Below, in pieces: positions 7,400-14,491 of a stretch of DNA of 17,230 bases. Below the pieces are notes generated by a model, which was not told the DNA's origin, made no database searches, and saw only the letters and a list, made by a program, of their open reading frames with translations. How positions within the stretch are numbered: position 1 is the first letter of the stretch; each line of letters begins with the position of its first letter. The DNA comes from CAZGXM01 sp964529795 (GTDB lineage: Bacteria; Bacillota; JADQBR01). A program made the translations under genes and the position numbers. The stretch spans positions 1 through 17,230 of the forward strand of contig CAZGXM010000058.1 in the NCBI GenBank assembly GCA_964529795.1, given 5' to 3'.

Positions 7400-9061
7400 A
7401 TGCCAAGAAAAAATAAAATCCAGCAAGAGTATGAACGCTGGTATCAGAATAAATATTCCCGGGTGGAAGAACGCCCGGCAAAATTTGAAACTGTTTCCGG
7501 GCAGCCCATTAAAGAGTTGTATACCCCGGCTGATGTGGAAGGGTTGGATTATTTTAAAAATTTGGGCTTTCCCGGTGAATATCCTTATACCCGGGGAGTG
7601 CAAACGTCCATGCACCGGGGGCGCTTATGGACCATGCGCCAGTTTGCGGGTTTTGCCACGGCGCAGGAATCGAACCGGCGTTACAAATTCCTTTTGGAAA
7701 AAGGCCAAACCGGTTTGAGTATCGCCTTTGACATGCCTACCCTGATGGGTTATGATTCAGACCACCCGTTTTCCGAAGGTGAGGTGGGTCGCTGTGGTGT
7801 GGCCGTGGATTCCCTGGCGGACATGGAAGTGCTGTTTGACGGCATTCCCCTGGACAAGGTCAGTACATCCATGACTATTAACGGGCCGGCAGCGATTCTC
7901 TGGGCCATGTACATTGCCACAGCGGAAAAACAAGGAGTGGCTTCGGAAAAACTCAGGGGTACCATTCAAAATGATATCTTAAAGGAGTACATCGCCCAGA
8001 AGTCCTGGATTTTTCCGCCGAAACCGTCCATGCGCCTGATTACGGATATATTTGCATTTGCCTGTAAAAATGTACCCAAGTGGAATACGGTGAGTATTAG
8101 CGGTTACCATATTCGCGAGGCGGGTTCTACCGCTGCCCAGGAGTTGGCTTTTACGCTGGCGGATGGCTTTGCTTACGTTGAGGCGGGTATTGAGGCCGGC
8201 CTGGATGTTGATGATTTTGCACCGCGGTTATCGTTTTTCTTTAACTCCCATCTGGATTTCTTTGAGGAGATTGCAAAATATCGTGCGGCCAGGAGAATTT
8301 GGGCGCGGAGAATGAAAGAAAAGTATGGGGCCAAGGACCCGCGTTCACTGTTGCTGCGTTTCCATACCCAGACTGCCGGGTGTTCTTTGACGGCACAGCA
8401 ACCAGAGAATAACATCGTACGCACCGCTTTTGAGGCGCTGGCGGCAGTGCTGGGCGGAACTCAATCCTTGCATACAAATTCCATGGACGAGGTGCTGGCA
8501 TTACCCACGGAAAAGGCGGTACAAATTGCCCTGCGCACCCAGCAAATTATTGCTCATGAAACGGGCGTTGCCAATACCATTGACCCCTTGGCCGGGTCAT
8601 ACTTTGTGGAAAGCCTGACCAACGAGATGGAGGCCCAAGCAAAAAAGTACTTTGAGCAGATAGAGAAATTGGGCGGCGTGCTTAAAGCGATTGAGAAGGG
8701 CTTTTTCCAGCAGGAAATCGCCGATGCGGCCTATGTTTATCAAAAGGCTGTTGAAAGAAAAGAACGCATTTTTGTGGGTGTTAATGAGTTCGTCGATCCC
8801 GACGAACAACTGGAAATTGAAATACTTAAAATTGACCCTGAAGTGGAAGAAAGACAAAAGAAAAGGGTTGCAAAACTTCGGGAAACCCGGGATAACTCTG
8901 CTGTGGACACCAGCCTCAATGCCTTGAAAGAAGCGGCATCTTCCAGCAAGAATTTAATGCCGTTTATTTTGGATGCCGTCAGGGCTTATGCTACTTTGGG
9001 TGAAATTGTACAGGTACTTAAGGATGTGTTTGGTGAGTATAAGGAACAGCCCAGATTCTAG
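7400..9061 (+). CDS. icmA: Isobutyryl-CoA mutase large subunit (B12-dependent acyl-CoA mutase)
   Basis: This is the substrate-binding TIM-barrel subunit of a coenzyme-B12 mutase that interconverts isobutyryl-CoA and butyryl-CoA by a radical 1,2-rearrangement. The 553 residues match the single-barrel large subunit; the C-terminal B12 domain is encoded separately by the next gene. Substrate-choice positions, aligned to Propionibacterium methylmalonyl-CoA mutase (Tyr89, Arg207), are Phe82 in MRQFAGF and Gln200 in EYIAQKSW. The 118-residue spacing is identical. Phe/Gln is the pair known from isobutyryl-CoA mutase. The position matching the diagnostic Asp of 2-hydroxyisobutyryl-CoA mutase is Ala109. 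Catalytic Tyr236-His237 (SISGYHIREAG) is intact. Other stretches (AFDMPTLMG, SFFFNSHLDFFEEIAK, RFHTQTAG, ETGVANTIDPL) also read like IcmA. Related activities on isovaleryl-/pivalyl-CoA cannot be excluded. The start follows AGGGGGAGA. Confidence 0.9.
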   Translation: MPRKNKIQQEYERWYQNKYSRVEERPAKFETVSGQPIKELYTPADVEGLDYFKNLGFPGEYPYTRGVQTSMHRGRLWTMRQFAGFATAQESNRRYKFLLEKGQTGLSIAFDMPTLMGYDSDHPFSEGEVGRCGVAVDSLADMEVLFDGIPLDKVSTSMTINGPAAILWAMYIATAEKQGVASEKLRGTIQNDILKEYIAQKSWIFPPKPSMRLITDIFAFACKNVPKWNTVSISGYHIREAGSTAAQELAFTLADGFAYVEAGIEAGLDVDDFAPRLSFFFNSHLDFFEEIAKYRAARRIWARRMKEKYGAKDPRSLLLRFHTQTAGCSLTAQQPENNIVRTAFEALAAVLGGTQSLHTNSMDEVLALPTEKAVQIALRTQQIIAHETGVANTIDPLAGSYFVESLTNEMEAQAKKYFEQIEKLGGVLKAIEKGFFQQEIADAAYVYQKAVERKERIFVGVNEFVDPDEQLEIEILKIDPEVEERQKKRVAKLRETRDNSAVDTSLNALKEAASSSKNLMPFILDAVRAYATLGEIVQVLKDVFGEYKEQPRF

Positions 9062-9074
9062 GAGGGAAGCTAAA

Positions 9075-9473
9075 ATGACAAGAAAAATTCGGGTATTAAT
9101 GGCTAAACCCGGCTTAGACGGGCATGACCGGGGCGTAAAAGTGGTGGCCAGGGCCCTGAGGGATGCAGGTATGGAGGTTATTTATACCGGCCTGCATCAA
9201 ACGGCGCAGCAGGTGGTGGCAGCGGCCATTCAGGAGGATGTTGATGTAGTGGGTTTGAGTATTTTATCCGGTGCACATATGACGTTGATTCCGAAAATCC
9301 GCAAACTGCTTGACGAGAACGAAGGCGAAAACATTTTATTAATTGGGGGCGGTACTATTCCCGAGAATGACATGCATACACTTTTGCAAGAAAAAAATGC
9401 CGATGCTCTTTTCACCCCCGGTACGCCCACCGAAGATATTGTAGAGTGGATTGAGAGAAATGTAAAATTATAA
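9075..9473 (+). CDS. icmB: Isobutyryl-CoA mutase small subunit (cobalamin-binding)
   Basis: This 132-residue B12-binding subunit completes the mutase. It carries the base-off/His-on signature: KPGLDGHDRG with Asp15, His17 (the lower axial cobalt ligand) and Gly20, SIL (62-64), and the GGG (91-93) near the nucleotide tail pocket, then PENDM and a PGTPTEDIVEWI tail. I start it at the ATG at 9075, which has AGGAGGG at 9060-9066; longer in-frame extensions overlap the icmA coding region. The small subunit of a methylmalonyl-CoA mutase looks much the same, so naming relies on icmA. It is the last gene of the operon and is followed 66 bases later by an intrinsic terminator. No MeaB/MeaI-type G-protein chaperone gene follows it. 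Confidence 0.9.
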   Translation: MTRKIRVLMAKPGLDGHDRGVKVVARALRDAGMEVIYTGLHQTAQQVVAAAIQEDVDVVGLSILSGAHMTLIPKIRKLLDENEGENILLIGGGTIPENDMHTLLQEKNADALFTPGTPTEDIVEWIERNVKL

Positions 9474-9539
9474 TTTTGGCAAAAAGCATGGGCGTTATTC
9501 TAAAAATCCGGAGCTTGACATTTGCTTGCGGGCATGCTT

Positions 9540-9570
9540 CCCGAGCACTTTGTTAGGTGCCGGGTTTTTT
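9540..9570 (+). terminator. Intrinsic terminator of the thiolase-icmB operon
   Basis: CCCG (9540-9543), a bulged A, then GCAC (9545-9548) pair with GTGC (9557-9560) and CGGG (9561-9564) across an 8-base loop, followed directly by TTTTTT (9565-9570). Its place, 66 bases after icmB and before the next gene cluster, fits the operon end. Confidence 0.85.
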
Positions 9571-9789
9571 AATGTTTAGAAAATTATGCCCTGTGGATAA
9601 TTTCCTGAACATGGGGGTTGTCAAGGGGGATTTCCCTTTTATGTCAATAAGGATGGTTACGGCGATAGTGTCCCCGGTAAGAAAAAAAGCATTACCAATA
9701 ATTGCCGAATGGTATGAAATGCTTTTGTCCTGTTCTAGTCCGTGTTTGGCTGAATAAATCTATTACAGTAGGGGTAAAGGGGTGGTAGT
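9571..9789 (+). other. Intergenic stretch without a recognisable gene
   Basis: Between the operon terminator and the VanW gene I see only an inverted repeat, AAAAGCATT (9685-9693) with AATGCTTTT (9718-9726), with ACC/GGT pairing inside. A 66-codon frame that opens inside the terminator has no ribosome site and no recognisable sequence, so I do not call it a gene. A promoter for the 9790 cluster is expected here, but no convincing -35/-10 pair was found. Confidence 0.5.
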
Positions 9790-10653
9790 ATGAAGATATC
9801 CGTATTACTCCCTGAAAATCTGAAAATTGCCCTGGCAGTCATTCTGGCACTGGTGCTGGCCGGAGTGGGTGGTTGTTTGGCACAGCGCAAGCTCTTCGGT
9901 GTAGCAGCGGGAGTGACTGTGGAAGGGTATGCCGTTGGCGGATTTTTGCCCCATGAGGCGACTCAACTGGTGACACATTTGGCGATTGAGTTAAACCGGC
10001 CGGCGAAAGATGCCACCTTGACCAAAAAAGGTGAAATAATTGCTGAAATACCGGGTTTTGAGGTGGACATTGAACTTTCTGTCCAAAAAATTCTTGATGC
10101 GGAGAAAGGAGAAAAGGTTTTACTGGTCGTTTATCGTCCACAGCCGGAAATCACCGCGGCATTACTCGGACAGGTAACTGAGGTGTTGGGCAAGTATTCC
10201 ACCTTCGTGTCCGGGTCGCAAAACAGGTTAAAAAACATTACATTGGCCGCAAAAAAATTGAATTTCACCCTGGTCAAACCACATACTTTATTCTCCTTTA
10301 ACCAGACATTGGGTCCGCGTACTGCGGCTCAGGGGTACCTGCCGGCACCGGTGATAATCGGGGAAGGGCACGGGTTGGATGCCGGGGGAGGAGTGTGTCA
10401 GGTGTCCAGCACCCTGTTTAATGCTGCTTTGCAGGCAAATTTTAAAATAGTTGAACGGCATCCCCACAGCAAACGGGTATTTTATGTCCCGCCGGGAAGG
10501 GATGCGACGGTTAGTTTCCCCGGGCTGGATTTTAAATTTTACAACCAACATGTCGCACCGGCAATAATCCGGTCGGCAGTACAGGGACGGGTGCTGACCA
10601 TATGGATACTGGGAACCCAAGAGGTTAAAGAAAAATTGCAAGGAGGTGAATAA
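9790..10653 (+). CDS. VanW-domain cell-envelope protein
   Basis: This 287-residue membrane-anchored extracytoplasmic protein has a hydrophobic N-terminal segment (about 11-28) that ends in VGGC with Cys29, a near-lipobox; it could be a signal anchor or a lipoprotein signal. Residues about 35-125 resemble the small domain that often precedes VanW in Bacillota. Residues about 145-280 are the VanW domain with TLFSFNQTLGPRTAAQGY, GGGVCQVSSTLFNAAL (199-214) and a DFKFYN near the end. VanW proteins occur in vancomycin-resistance operons and widely in spore-formers, but their biochemical role is not established. With no vanS/R/H/A/X genes here, resistance should not be inferred. AGGGGTAAAGGGGTGG precedes the ATG. 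The next gene starts 2 bases after its stop, so the two are co-translated or tightly coupled. Confidence 0.88.
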   Translation: MKISVLLPENLKIALAVILALVLAGVGGCLAQRKLFGVAAGVTVEGYAVGGFLPHEATQLVTHLAIELNRPAKDATLTKKGEIIAEIPGFEVDIELSVQKILDAEKGEKVLLVVYRPQPEITAALLGQVTEVLGKYSTFVSGSQNRLKNITLAAKKLNFTLVKPHTLFSFNQTLGPRTAAQGYLPAPVIIGEGHGLDAGGGVCQVSSTLFNAALQANFKIVERHPHSKRVFYVPPGRDATVSFPGLDFKFYNQHVAPAIIRSAVQGRVLTIWILGTQEVKEKLQGGE

Positions 10654-10655
10654 AA

Positions 10656-11372
10656 TTGCAGGTAATCTACCTTTCCAAGAAAAAGATGCTTGTTGGGGCT
10701 TTTATTATTGCAGCAGCAATGGTGCTGTTAAGTTGGCTGTATGCAATGCGGCAAGTTACCGTACCCACCATCACGGAGCCAATCTATCAGGGACTGGACA
10801 CGGAAAAACACATGGCTCTCACTTTTAATGTGGATTGGGGTCAGGAATATTTACCTGACATATTGGCTACGCTGGAGAAAAAAAAAGTGAAAACCACGTT
10901 TTTTTTAACCGGCAGGTGGGCAAGAAAATATCCGGAATATGCTAAAAAACTGGTCCAAGCCGGGCATGAAATAGGCAATCATGGTTTAAAGCATAGAAGT
11001 CCCAACGGCATGAGCTTGGAGGAAAACCGGCGGGATATCAAAGAAGCGGAAAAATACATTGAAGAGGTAACCGGAGTCAGGACCAGATTATTTGCTCCTG
11101 CCTCAGGTGAGCGGGAAGCCCATGTTTTAAGGGCAGCAGAAACTTTGGGATACAAAACAGTTTTATGGAGTATCGACACTGTGGATTGGCGAAGAGACAA
11201 GAGTGCGGCGCAAATCGTGAAAAAAGTAATGGGCAAGGCACATAACGGTGCAATTGTACTGATGCACCCGACGGAGGCAACTGCCGCGGCCTTGCCGGAT
11301 ATGATTGAACAATTACAGGCAAGTGGTTATTCGCTGAAAACAGTCAGTCAAATTTTGCCACAGGATAATTGA
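10656..11372 (+). CDS. YlxY/PdaB-like polysaccharide deacetylase family protein, probably sporulation-linked
   Basis: This 238-residue NodB-fold protein has one N-terminal transmembrane segment (about 11-30), placing the catalytic domain outside the membrane. The TTG start is set by AGGAGGTGA immediately upstream. The fold markers are present: LTFNVDWG (55-62), TTFFLTGRWA, HEIGNHGLKH with metal-ligand histidines His109 and His113, SIDTVDW (172-179) and LMHP with His204. Two key positions differ from active enzymes. The first Asp of TFDDG is Asn58 (with Asp60 following), and the Arg of motif 3 (RxPxG) is Ala147 (LFAPASG). It resembles the YlxY/PdaB group restricted to endospore formers, but may be catalytically weak or inactive. 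In B. subtilis ylxY is next to an M16 peptidase gene. Here a similar peptidase lies about 5.3 kb downstream, beyond a reversed signalling cassette. Confidence 0.85.
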   Translation: MQVIYLSKKKMLVGAFIIAAAMVLLSWLYAMRQVTVPTITEPIYQGLDTEKHMALTFNVDWGQEYLPDILATLEKKKVKTTFFLTGRWARKYPEYAKKLVQAGHEIGNHGLKHRSPNGMSLEENRRDIKEAEKYIEEVTGVRTRLFAPASGEREAHVLRAAETLGYKTVLWSIDTVDWRRDKSAAQIVKKVMGKAHNGAIVLMHPTEATAAALPDMIEQLQASGYSLKTVSQILPQDN

Positions 11373-11394
11373 CTTTTTAGCTGTTAAAGATTTT

Positions 11395-11430
11395 ACCGCC
11401 AAGGCATAATAAATGCTGAAAGGCGGTGAT
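11395..11430 (+). promoter_or_regulatory. Hairpin able to hide the carboxypeptidase ribosome site
   Basis: ACCGCC (11395-11400) is perfectly complementary to GGCGGT (11422-11427), which is the core of the Shine-Dalgarno sequence AAAGGCGGTGAT (11419-11430). A second inner stem GCAT/ATGC (11404-11407 with 11413-11416) supports the fold. When folded, the ribosome site of the gene starting at 11434 is paired. This suggests translational control (thermosensor-like, or opened by a factor or upstream ribosomes) rather than termination, as no T-run follows. Confidence 0.45.
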
Positions 11431-11433
11431 TTT

Positions 11434-12510
11434 ATGCATTCAAGGAATTTGACGGTTTGTTTTTTGCTTGTAACAATATTAATGCTTTTCCAGCAGGCAG
11501 CCTGGGCAAAGCCGGAAATCAGCGCTGCCAACGCCATACTAATAGAAGCTAAGAGCGGGCAAATTCTTTACAATAAAGCGGCATTTCAGGTTACCCCCCC
11601 GGCCAGCACTACCAAAATATTGACAGCATTGCTGGCATTGGAATTGGCCGAACCGGACGAAATCGTGACGGTGAGTAAAACTGCGGCGGCGACAGGTGAG
11701 GCAACAATCCATCTCAGGGAAGGGGAAAAACTAACTGTCGGCCAACTGGTAAAAGGTGCTTTGATCAGGTCGGGGAACGATGCTGCTGTGGCTGTGGCGG
11801 AGCATGTTGCCGGGAATGTTGAATTTTTTTCCCTGCTGATGAACCAAAAAGCTCGCCTGCTGGGTGCCCAAAACAGCAATTTTGTCAACCCCAATGGGTT
11901 GCCGGATGAACGCCATCGCTCTACGGCCTTTGACCTGGCGGTTATAACCAGCTATGCCCTTACCAACCGTATGTTTGCCCACGTGGTAGAGCAAAAACAC
12001 GAGACTATTCCCTGGTACGGGGGCGGCCACAGGTATTTAAAAAATACCAACCGTTTGCTATGGAAATATTCAGGGGCAAACGGGGTGAAAACCGGGACGA
12101 CAAGGGCCGCCGGCAATTGCCTGGTAGCTTCCGCTTCCCGCGGCGGCATGCAGTTGATCGCCGTGGTATTAAAGAGCGGTGACCGCTACGGTGACAGTAT
12201 CCGTTTGCTGGACTACGGTTTTCAAAATTATTTTGTGGAGCACATTCCCGGGAACACTGTTTGGGGCGAAATATATATAACCAACGGGAAACAACAATGG
12301 GTTGCGGTGAAAACCGCCAGGCCGTTGACGCTGGCATATCCCCGTAGTCACAAGCAACTGGTGGAGCGCAGGGTGGAATTAACCAGAACAATAGCAGCCC
12401 CGGTTACAGCGGGTTCCCGGGTGGGAACCGTGTCCCTGTACATGGATAAAGAGAAAAAAGTATCCACCCCTTTGGTGACTGTTACAGCGGTGGCCAAGGA
12501 GGATGACTAG
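11434..12510 (+). CDS. D-alanyl-D-alanine carboxypeptidase (PBP5/DacF-like, S11 family)
   Basis: This penicillin-binding protein removes the terminal D-Ala of peptidoglycan pentapeptides on the outer face of the membrane. The ATG at 11434 is preferred over one seven codons upstream because AAAGGCGGTGAT lies 4-15 bases before it, giving 358 residues. A signal peptide (about 1-25, ending AWA before KPE) is followed by the catalytic triad motifs: SxxK as Ser58-Thr-Thr-Lys61, SxN as Ser113-Gly-Asn115, and KTG at 219-221. The C-terminal domain (about 265-350) matches the beta-rich PBP5 C-terminal domain. I see no clear amphipathic membrane anchor at the end (…VTAVAKEDD). It lies 61 bases after the deacetylase, in the same direction. 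A cortex or mother-cell role like DacB/DacF is plausible but unproven. Confidence 0.92.
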   Translation: MHSRNLTVCFLLVTILMLFQQAAWAKPEISAANAILIEAKSGQILYNKAAFQVTPPASTTKILTALLALELAEPDEIVTVSKTAAATGEATIHLREGEKLTVGQLVKGALIRSGNDAAVAVAEHVAGNVEFFSLLMNQKARLLGAQNSNFVNPNGLPDERHRSTAFDLAVITSYALTNRMFAHVVEQKHETIPWYGGGHRYLKNTNRLLWKYSGANGVKTGTTRAAGNCLVASASRGGMQLIAVVLKSGDRYGDSIRLLDYGFQNYFVEHIPGNTVWGEIYITNGKQQWVAVKTARPLTLAYPRSHKQLVERRVELTRTIAAPVTAGSRVGTVSLYMDKEKKVSTPLVTVTAVAKEDD

Positions 12511-12764
12511 AGTGACTTTACTAAACGAAACCAATAAACCCTTATTTTATAAGGATTCCAAGACATAATTCGTATAGATTAATATAAAGAAAAATGTCAG
12601 CATTTTGCATTACTTCAGAAGAAGTAACCGAGGTTTGTCAGGAGTCGTATATAGGGCCTGTACGTGCGCTTCTGTGAGATGGATAACGCCGCAAGTAATA
12701 ATTGCGACGTTATCCTCATCAATTTATCCCTTCCAAGCTTACATTCCGGGAGAATGCAAATGTC
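12511..12764. other. Convergent intergenic region with three hairpins
   Basis: This is the space between the rightward carboxypeptidase and the leftward chemoreceptor. It holds CCTTAT-TTT-ATAAGG near 12540, TTACTTC-AGAA-GAAGTAA (12610-12627), and a long dyad at 12681-12715 listed separately. None is followed by a good T-run on either strand. No gene is visible. Confidence 0.5.
12681..12715. repeat. Strong inverted repeat at the 3' end of the chemoreceptor operon
   Basis: GGATAACG (12681-12688) pairs with CGTTATCC (12708-12715), and CGCAA (12690-12694) pairs with TTGCG (12702-12706), with one C/A mismatch and a 7-base loop. The stem is 13 paired bases. It lies 50 bases past the receptor stop codon on the minus strand and could serve as a transcript end or a two-way barrier. 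It lacks a U tract in either direction, so the terminator role is uncertain. Confidence 0.5.
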
Positions 12765-14459
12765 TCAAACCTTAAATTTTTGTATAGCAGATTGTAATTC
12801 AGCTGCCATTTTGGCCAACTCATCCGCAGATGAGGCAATTTCTTCTACTGTGGCAGTCTGTTCTTCTGTAGATGCAGAAACTTCTTGTGCTCCCGCAGCA
12901 GCTTCTTCAATTATACTTGCCACGCTTCCAACCGATTCTGTTACCTTGACGCCACTAGCGTCCATTTGTTTTGCGGCCGCCGCTACTTCCTGAATTTGAC
13001 TGACAACCTGCTCAATTGCCTTGACAATCTCGTTAAAAGTCTCTCCTGTCTTGGCAATTACTTGTTTTCCTGCAGCCACTTCCTGACTACCTTTTTCCAT
13101 GGAGCGAACTGCTTTATCGGTTTCTTCTTGAATTTGACTGATTAACTCTGCAATTTCCCCGGTTGCTTTTTGTGATTGTTCGGCTAGGTTCCTGACCTCA
13201 TCGGCGACTACGGCAAAGCCGCGACCGTATTCCCCGGCTCTGGCCGCCTCAATGGCGGCATTTAGCGCCAGCAAATTTGTCTGGTCTGCTATGCCGGAAA
13301 TTATTTCCACAATGTCACCGATTTGCTGGGAACGTTTACCCAGTTCTTTCACCGCATTTGCAGACTCACTTGATGCTTCATTAATTGACTCCATTTGCCC
13401 AACTGCATTATTTATGATCTTTTCGCCCGCCTTGGCAGATGCTGACACCTGGTTGGAAGCTGCTGACATGCTTTGGGCATTTTGGTTTACCTGCTCGATG
13501 CCAGCCATCAGCTGTTGCACCAATTCATTTGTTTTTTCAATATGTTGTATCTGGTTTTCACTTCCTTTACTCATTTCTTCAATGGTTGCCGCCACCTGTT
13601 GGGCTGCCTGCCCCGTATCATCGGCAGCCTTAGCCAGTTGTTGGCTTGAAGTGGCCATTTCCTGGGCGGTATTAATCACTTTTTGGATCATCTTTCGCAA
13701 ATTCGCCAACATTTCATTGACGGTATTGACCAGTACGCCGATTTCGTCCCGCGATCTGCTTGCCAGCTTTTCAACGGTTAAATTACCGCTGGCTATCTGC
13801 CGGCTGAACTCGACAACCTTTTTCAGGGGGTTGGAAATGGACCTGCTGATCATGAGGGCAATCAAAATGCCGAGTGCCAGGGCAACGGCAAACCCGAGCA
13901 GCAACGACAGTTTAAATTTACTCGCCATTTGCAGCATTTCTTCCTGGGCGGCAGTCATATTTTGATTGACTTCCTGCCCCAGTACATCAACAGCATCGAT
14001 GAATGAATCGACCTGCGTCATCAACTCTTTCCCCCGCCGCATCAATTCGCTCTCATTACCGGCCCTCCACGCAGGGACATACCGGTTGAGAAACAGGTCA
14101 TTGAACCGGTCATGTTGCGCAACCAATTCTTCAAGCTTCTTTCGCTGCTCCTCAGAATCCATTAAATTTGCAAGCCTCTTTCGTACCTCGTCAAAATCTT
14201 GCCATTTTTCCTTGAAGCGCTCTACTGCGGAAGCGTCCTGGCGCATCATCAGGCCGGTGGTTTCAATATAAGCGTCCCTAACCATTGCCTTTATTTCCTC
14301 AAGGTCAACGACCACCTGTACATGATGCGCATAATTTTCAAAATCGTTTTCATATTCAATCATGCCCAGATACAGATACCCGGCAACTACTGCAAATATG
14401 GCCAGTACCAGGAAAAAACCGGCCATTATTTTCGCGCCAATCGATTTAAAATTAAACAT
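12765..14459 (-). CDS. Methyl-accepting chemotaxis protein, four-helix-bundle sensor
   Basis: This transmembrane chemoreceptor binds CheW and CheA and modulates kinase activity. The ATG at 14459 has GAGGAGG six bases upstream on the minus strand and gives 564 residues; a GTG five codons earlier would sit on the ribosome site. The layout is TM1 (about 11-33), a helical periplasmic 4HB_MCP-type sensor (about 35-180), TM2 (about 183-204), HAMP (about 205-258), and a long signalling coiled coil whose conserved tip is EIISGIADQTNLLALNAAIE (385-404) followed by ARAGEYGRGFAVVADEVRNLAEQS. There is no C-terminal CheR-tethering pentapeptide; it ends IQKFKV. Its ligand cannot be read. It follows cheW by 32 bases and is the last gene of the leftward c-di-GMP-riboswitch operon. 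Confidence 0.94.
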   Translation of the reverse strand: MFNFKSIGAKIMAGFFLVLAIFAVVAGYLYLGMIEYENDFENYAHHVQVVVDLEEIKAMVRDAYIETTGLMMRQDASAVERFKEKWQDFDEVRKRLANLMDSEEQRKKLEELVAQHDRFNDLFLNRYVPAWRAGNESELMRRGKELMTQVDSFIDAVDVLGQEVNQNMTAAQEEMLQMASKFKLSLLLGFAVALALGILIALMISRSISNPLKKVVEFSRQIASGNLTVEKLASRSRDEIGVLVNTVNEMLANLRKMIQKVINTAQEMATSSQQLAKAADDTGQAAQQVAATIEEMSKGSENQIQHIEKTNELVQQLMAGIEQVNQNAQSMSAASNQVSASAKAGEKIINNAVGQMESINEASSESANAVKELGKRSQQIGDIVEIISGIADQTNLLALNAAIEAARAGEYGRGFAVVADEVRNLAEQSQKATGEIAELISQIQEETDKAVRSMEKGSQEVAAGKQVIAKTGETFNEIVKAIEQVVSQIQEVAAAAKQMDASGVKVTESVGSVASIIEEAAAGAQEVSASTEEQTATVEEIASSADELAKMAAELQSAIQKFKV

Positions 14460-14491
14460 GTTTAGCCTCCTCACATTTTATAGTTTCCTCG

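Noticed and set aside
7400..9061. Calling the large subunit methylmalonyl-CoA mutase
   Set aside because: The Tyr and Arg that define that activity are Phe82 and Gln200. No epimerase or carboxyl-transferase gene of the methylmalonyl pathway is nearby.
7400..9061. 2-hydroxyisobutyryl-CoA mutase
   Set aside because: That enzyme has Ile where this protein has Phe82, and Asp where it has Ala109.
9557..9757. 66-codon frame after the icmB terminator
   Set aside because: It opens with GTG inside the terminator hairpin, has no ribosome site and no recognisable protein sequence.
9790..10653. Vancomycin resistance locus suggested by the VanW domain
   Set aside because: No vanRSHAX genes are present, and VanW-domain proteins are common in spore-formers outside resistance clusters.
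12681..12715. Integron attC site
   Set aside because: The arms do not match the RYYYAAC/GTTRRRY core sites, and no integrase or cassette array is present.
13252..13965. 237-codon plus-strand frame inside the chemoreceptor gene
   Set aside because: It is antisense to the HAMP and signalling domain. Its Ser/Ala/Cys-rich composition is what the reverse strand of a coiled-coil gene produces.
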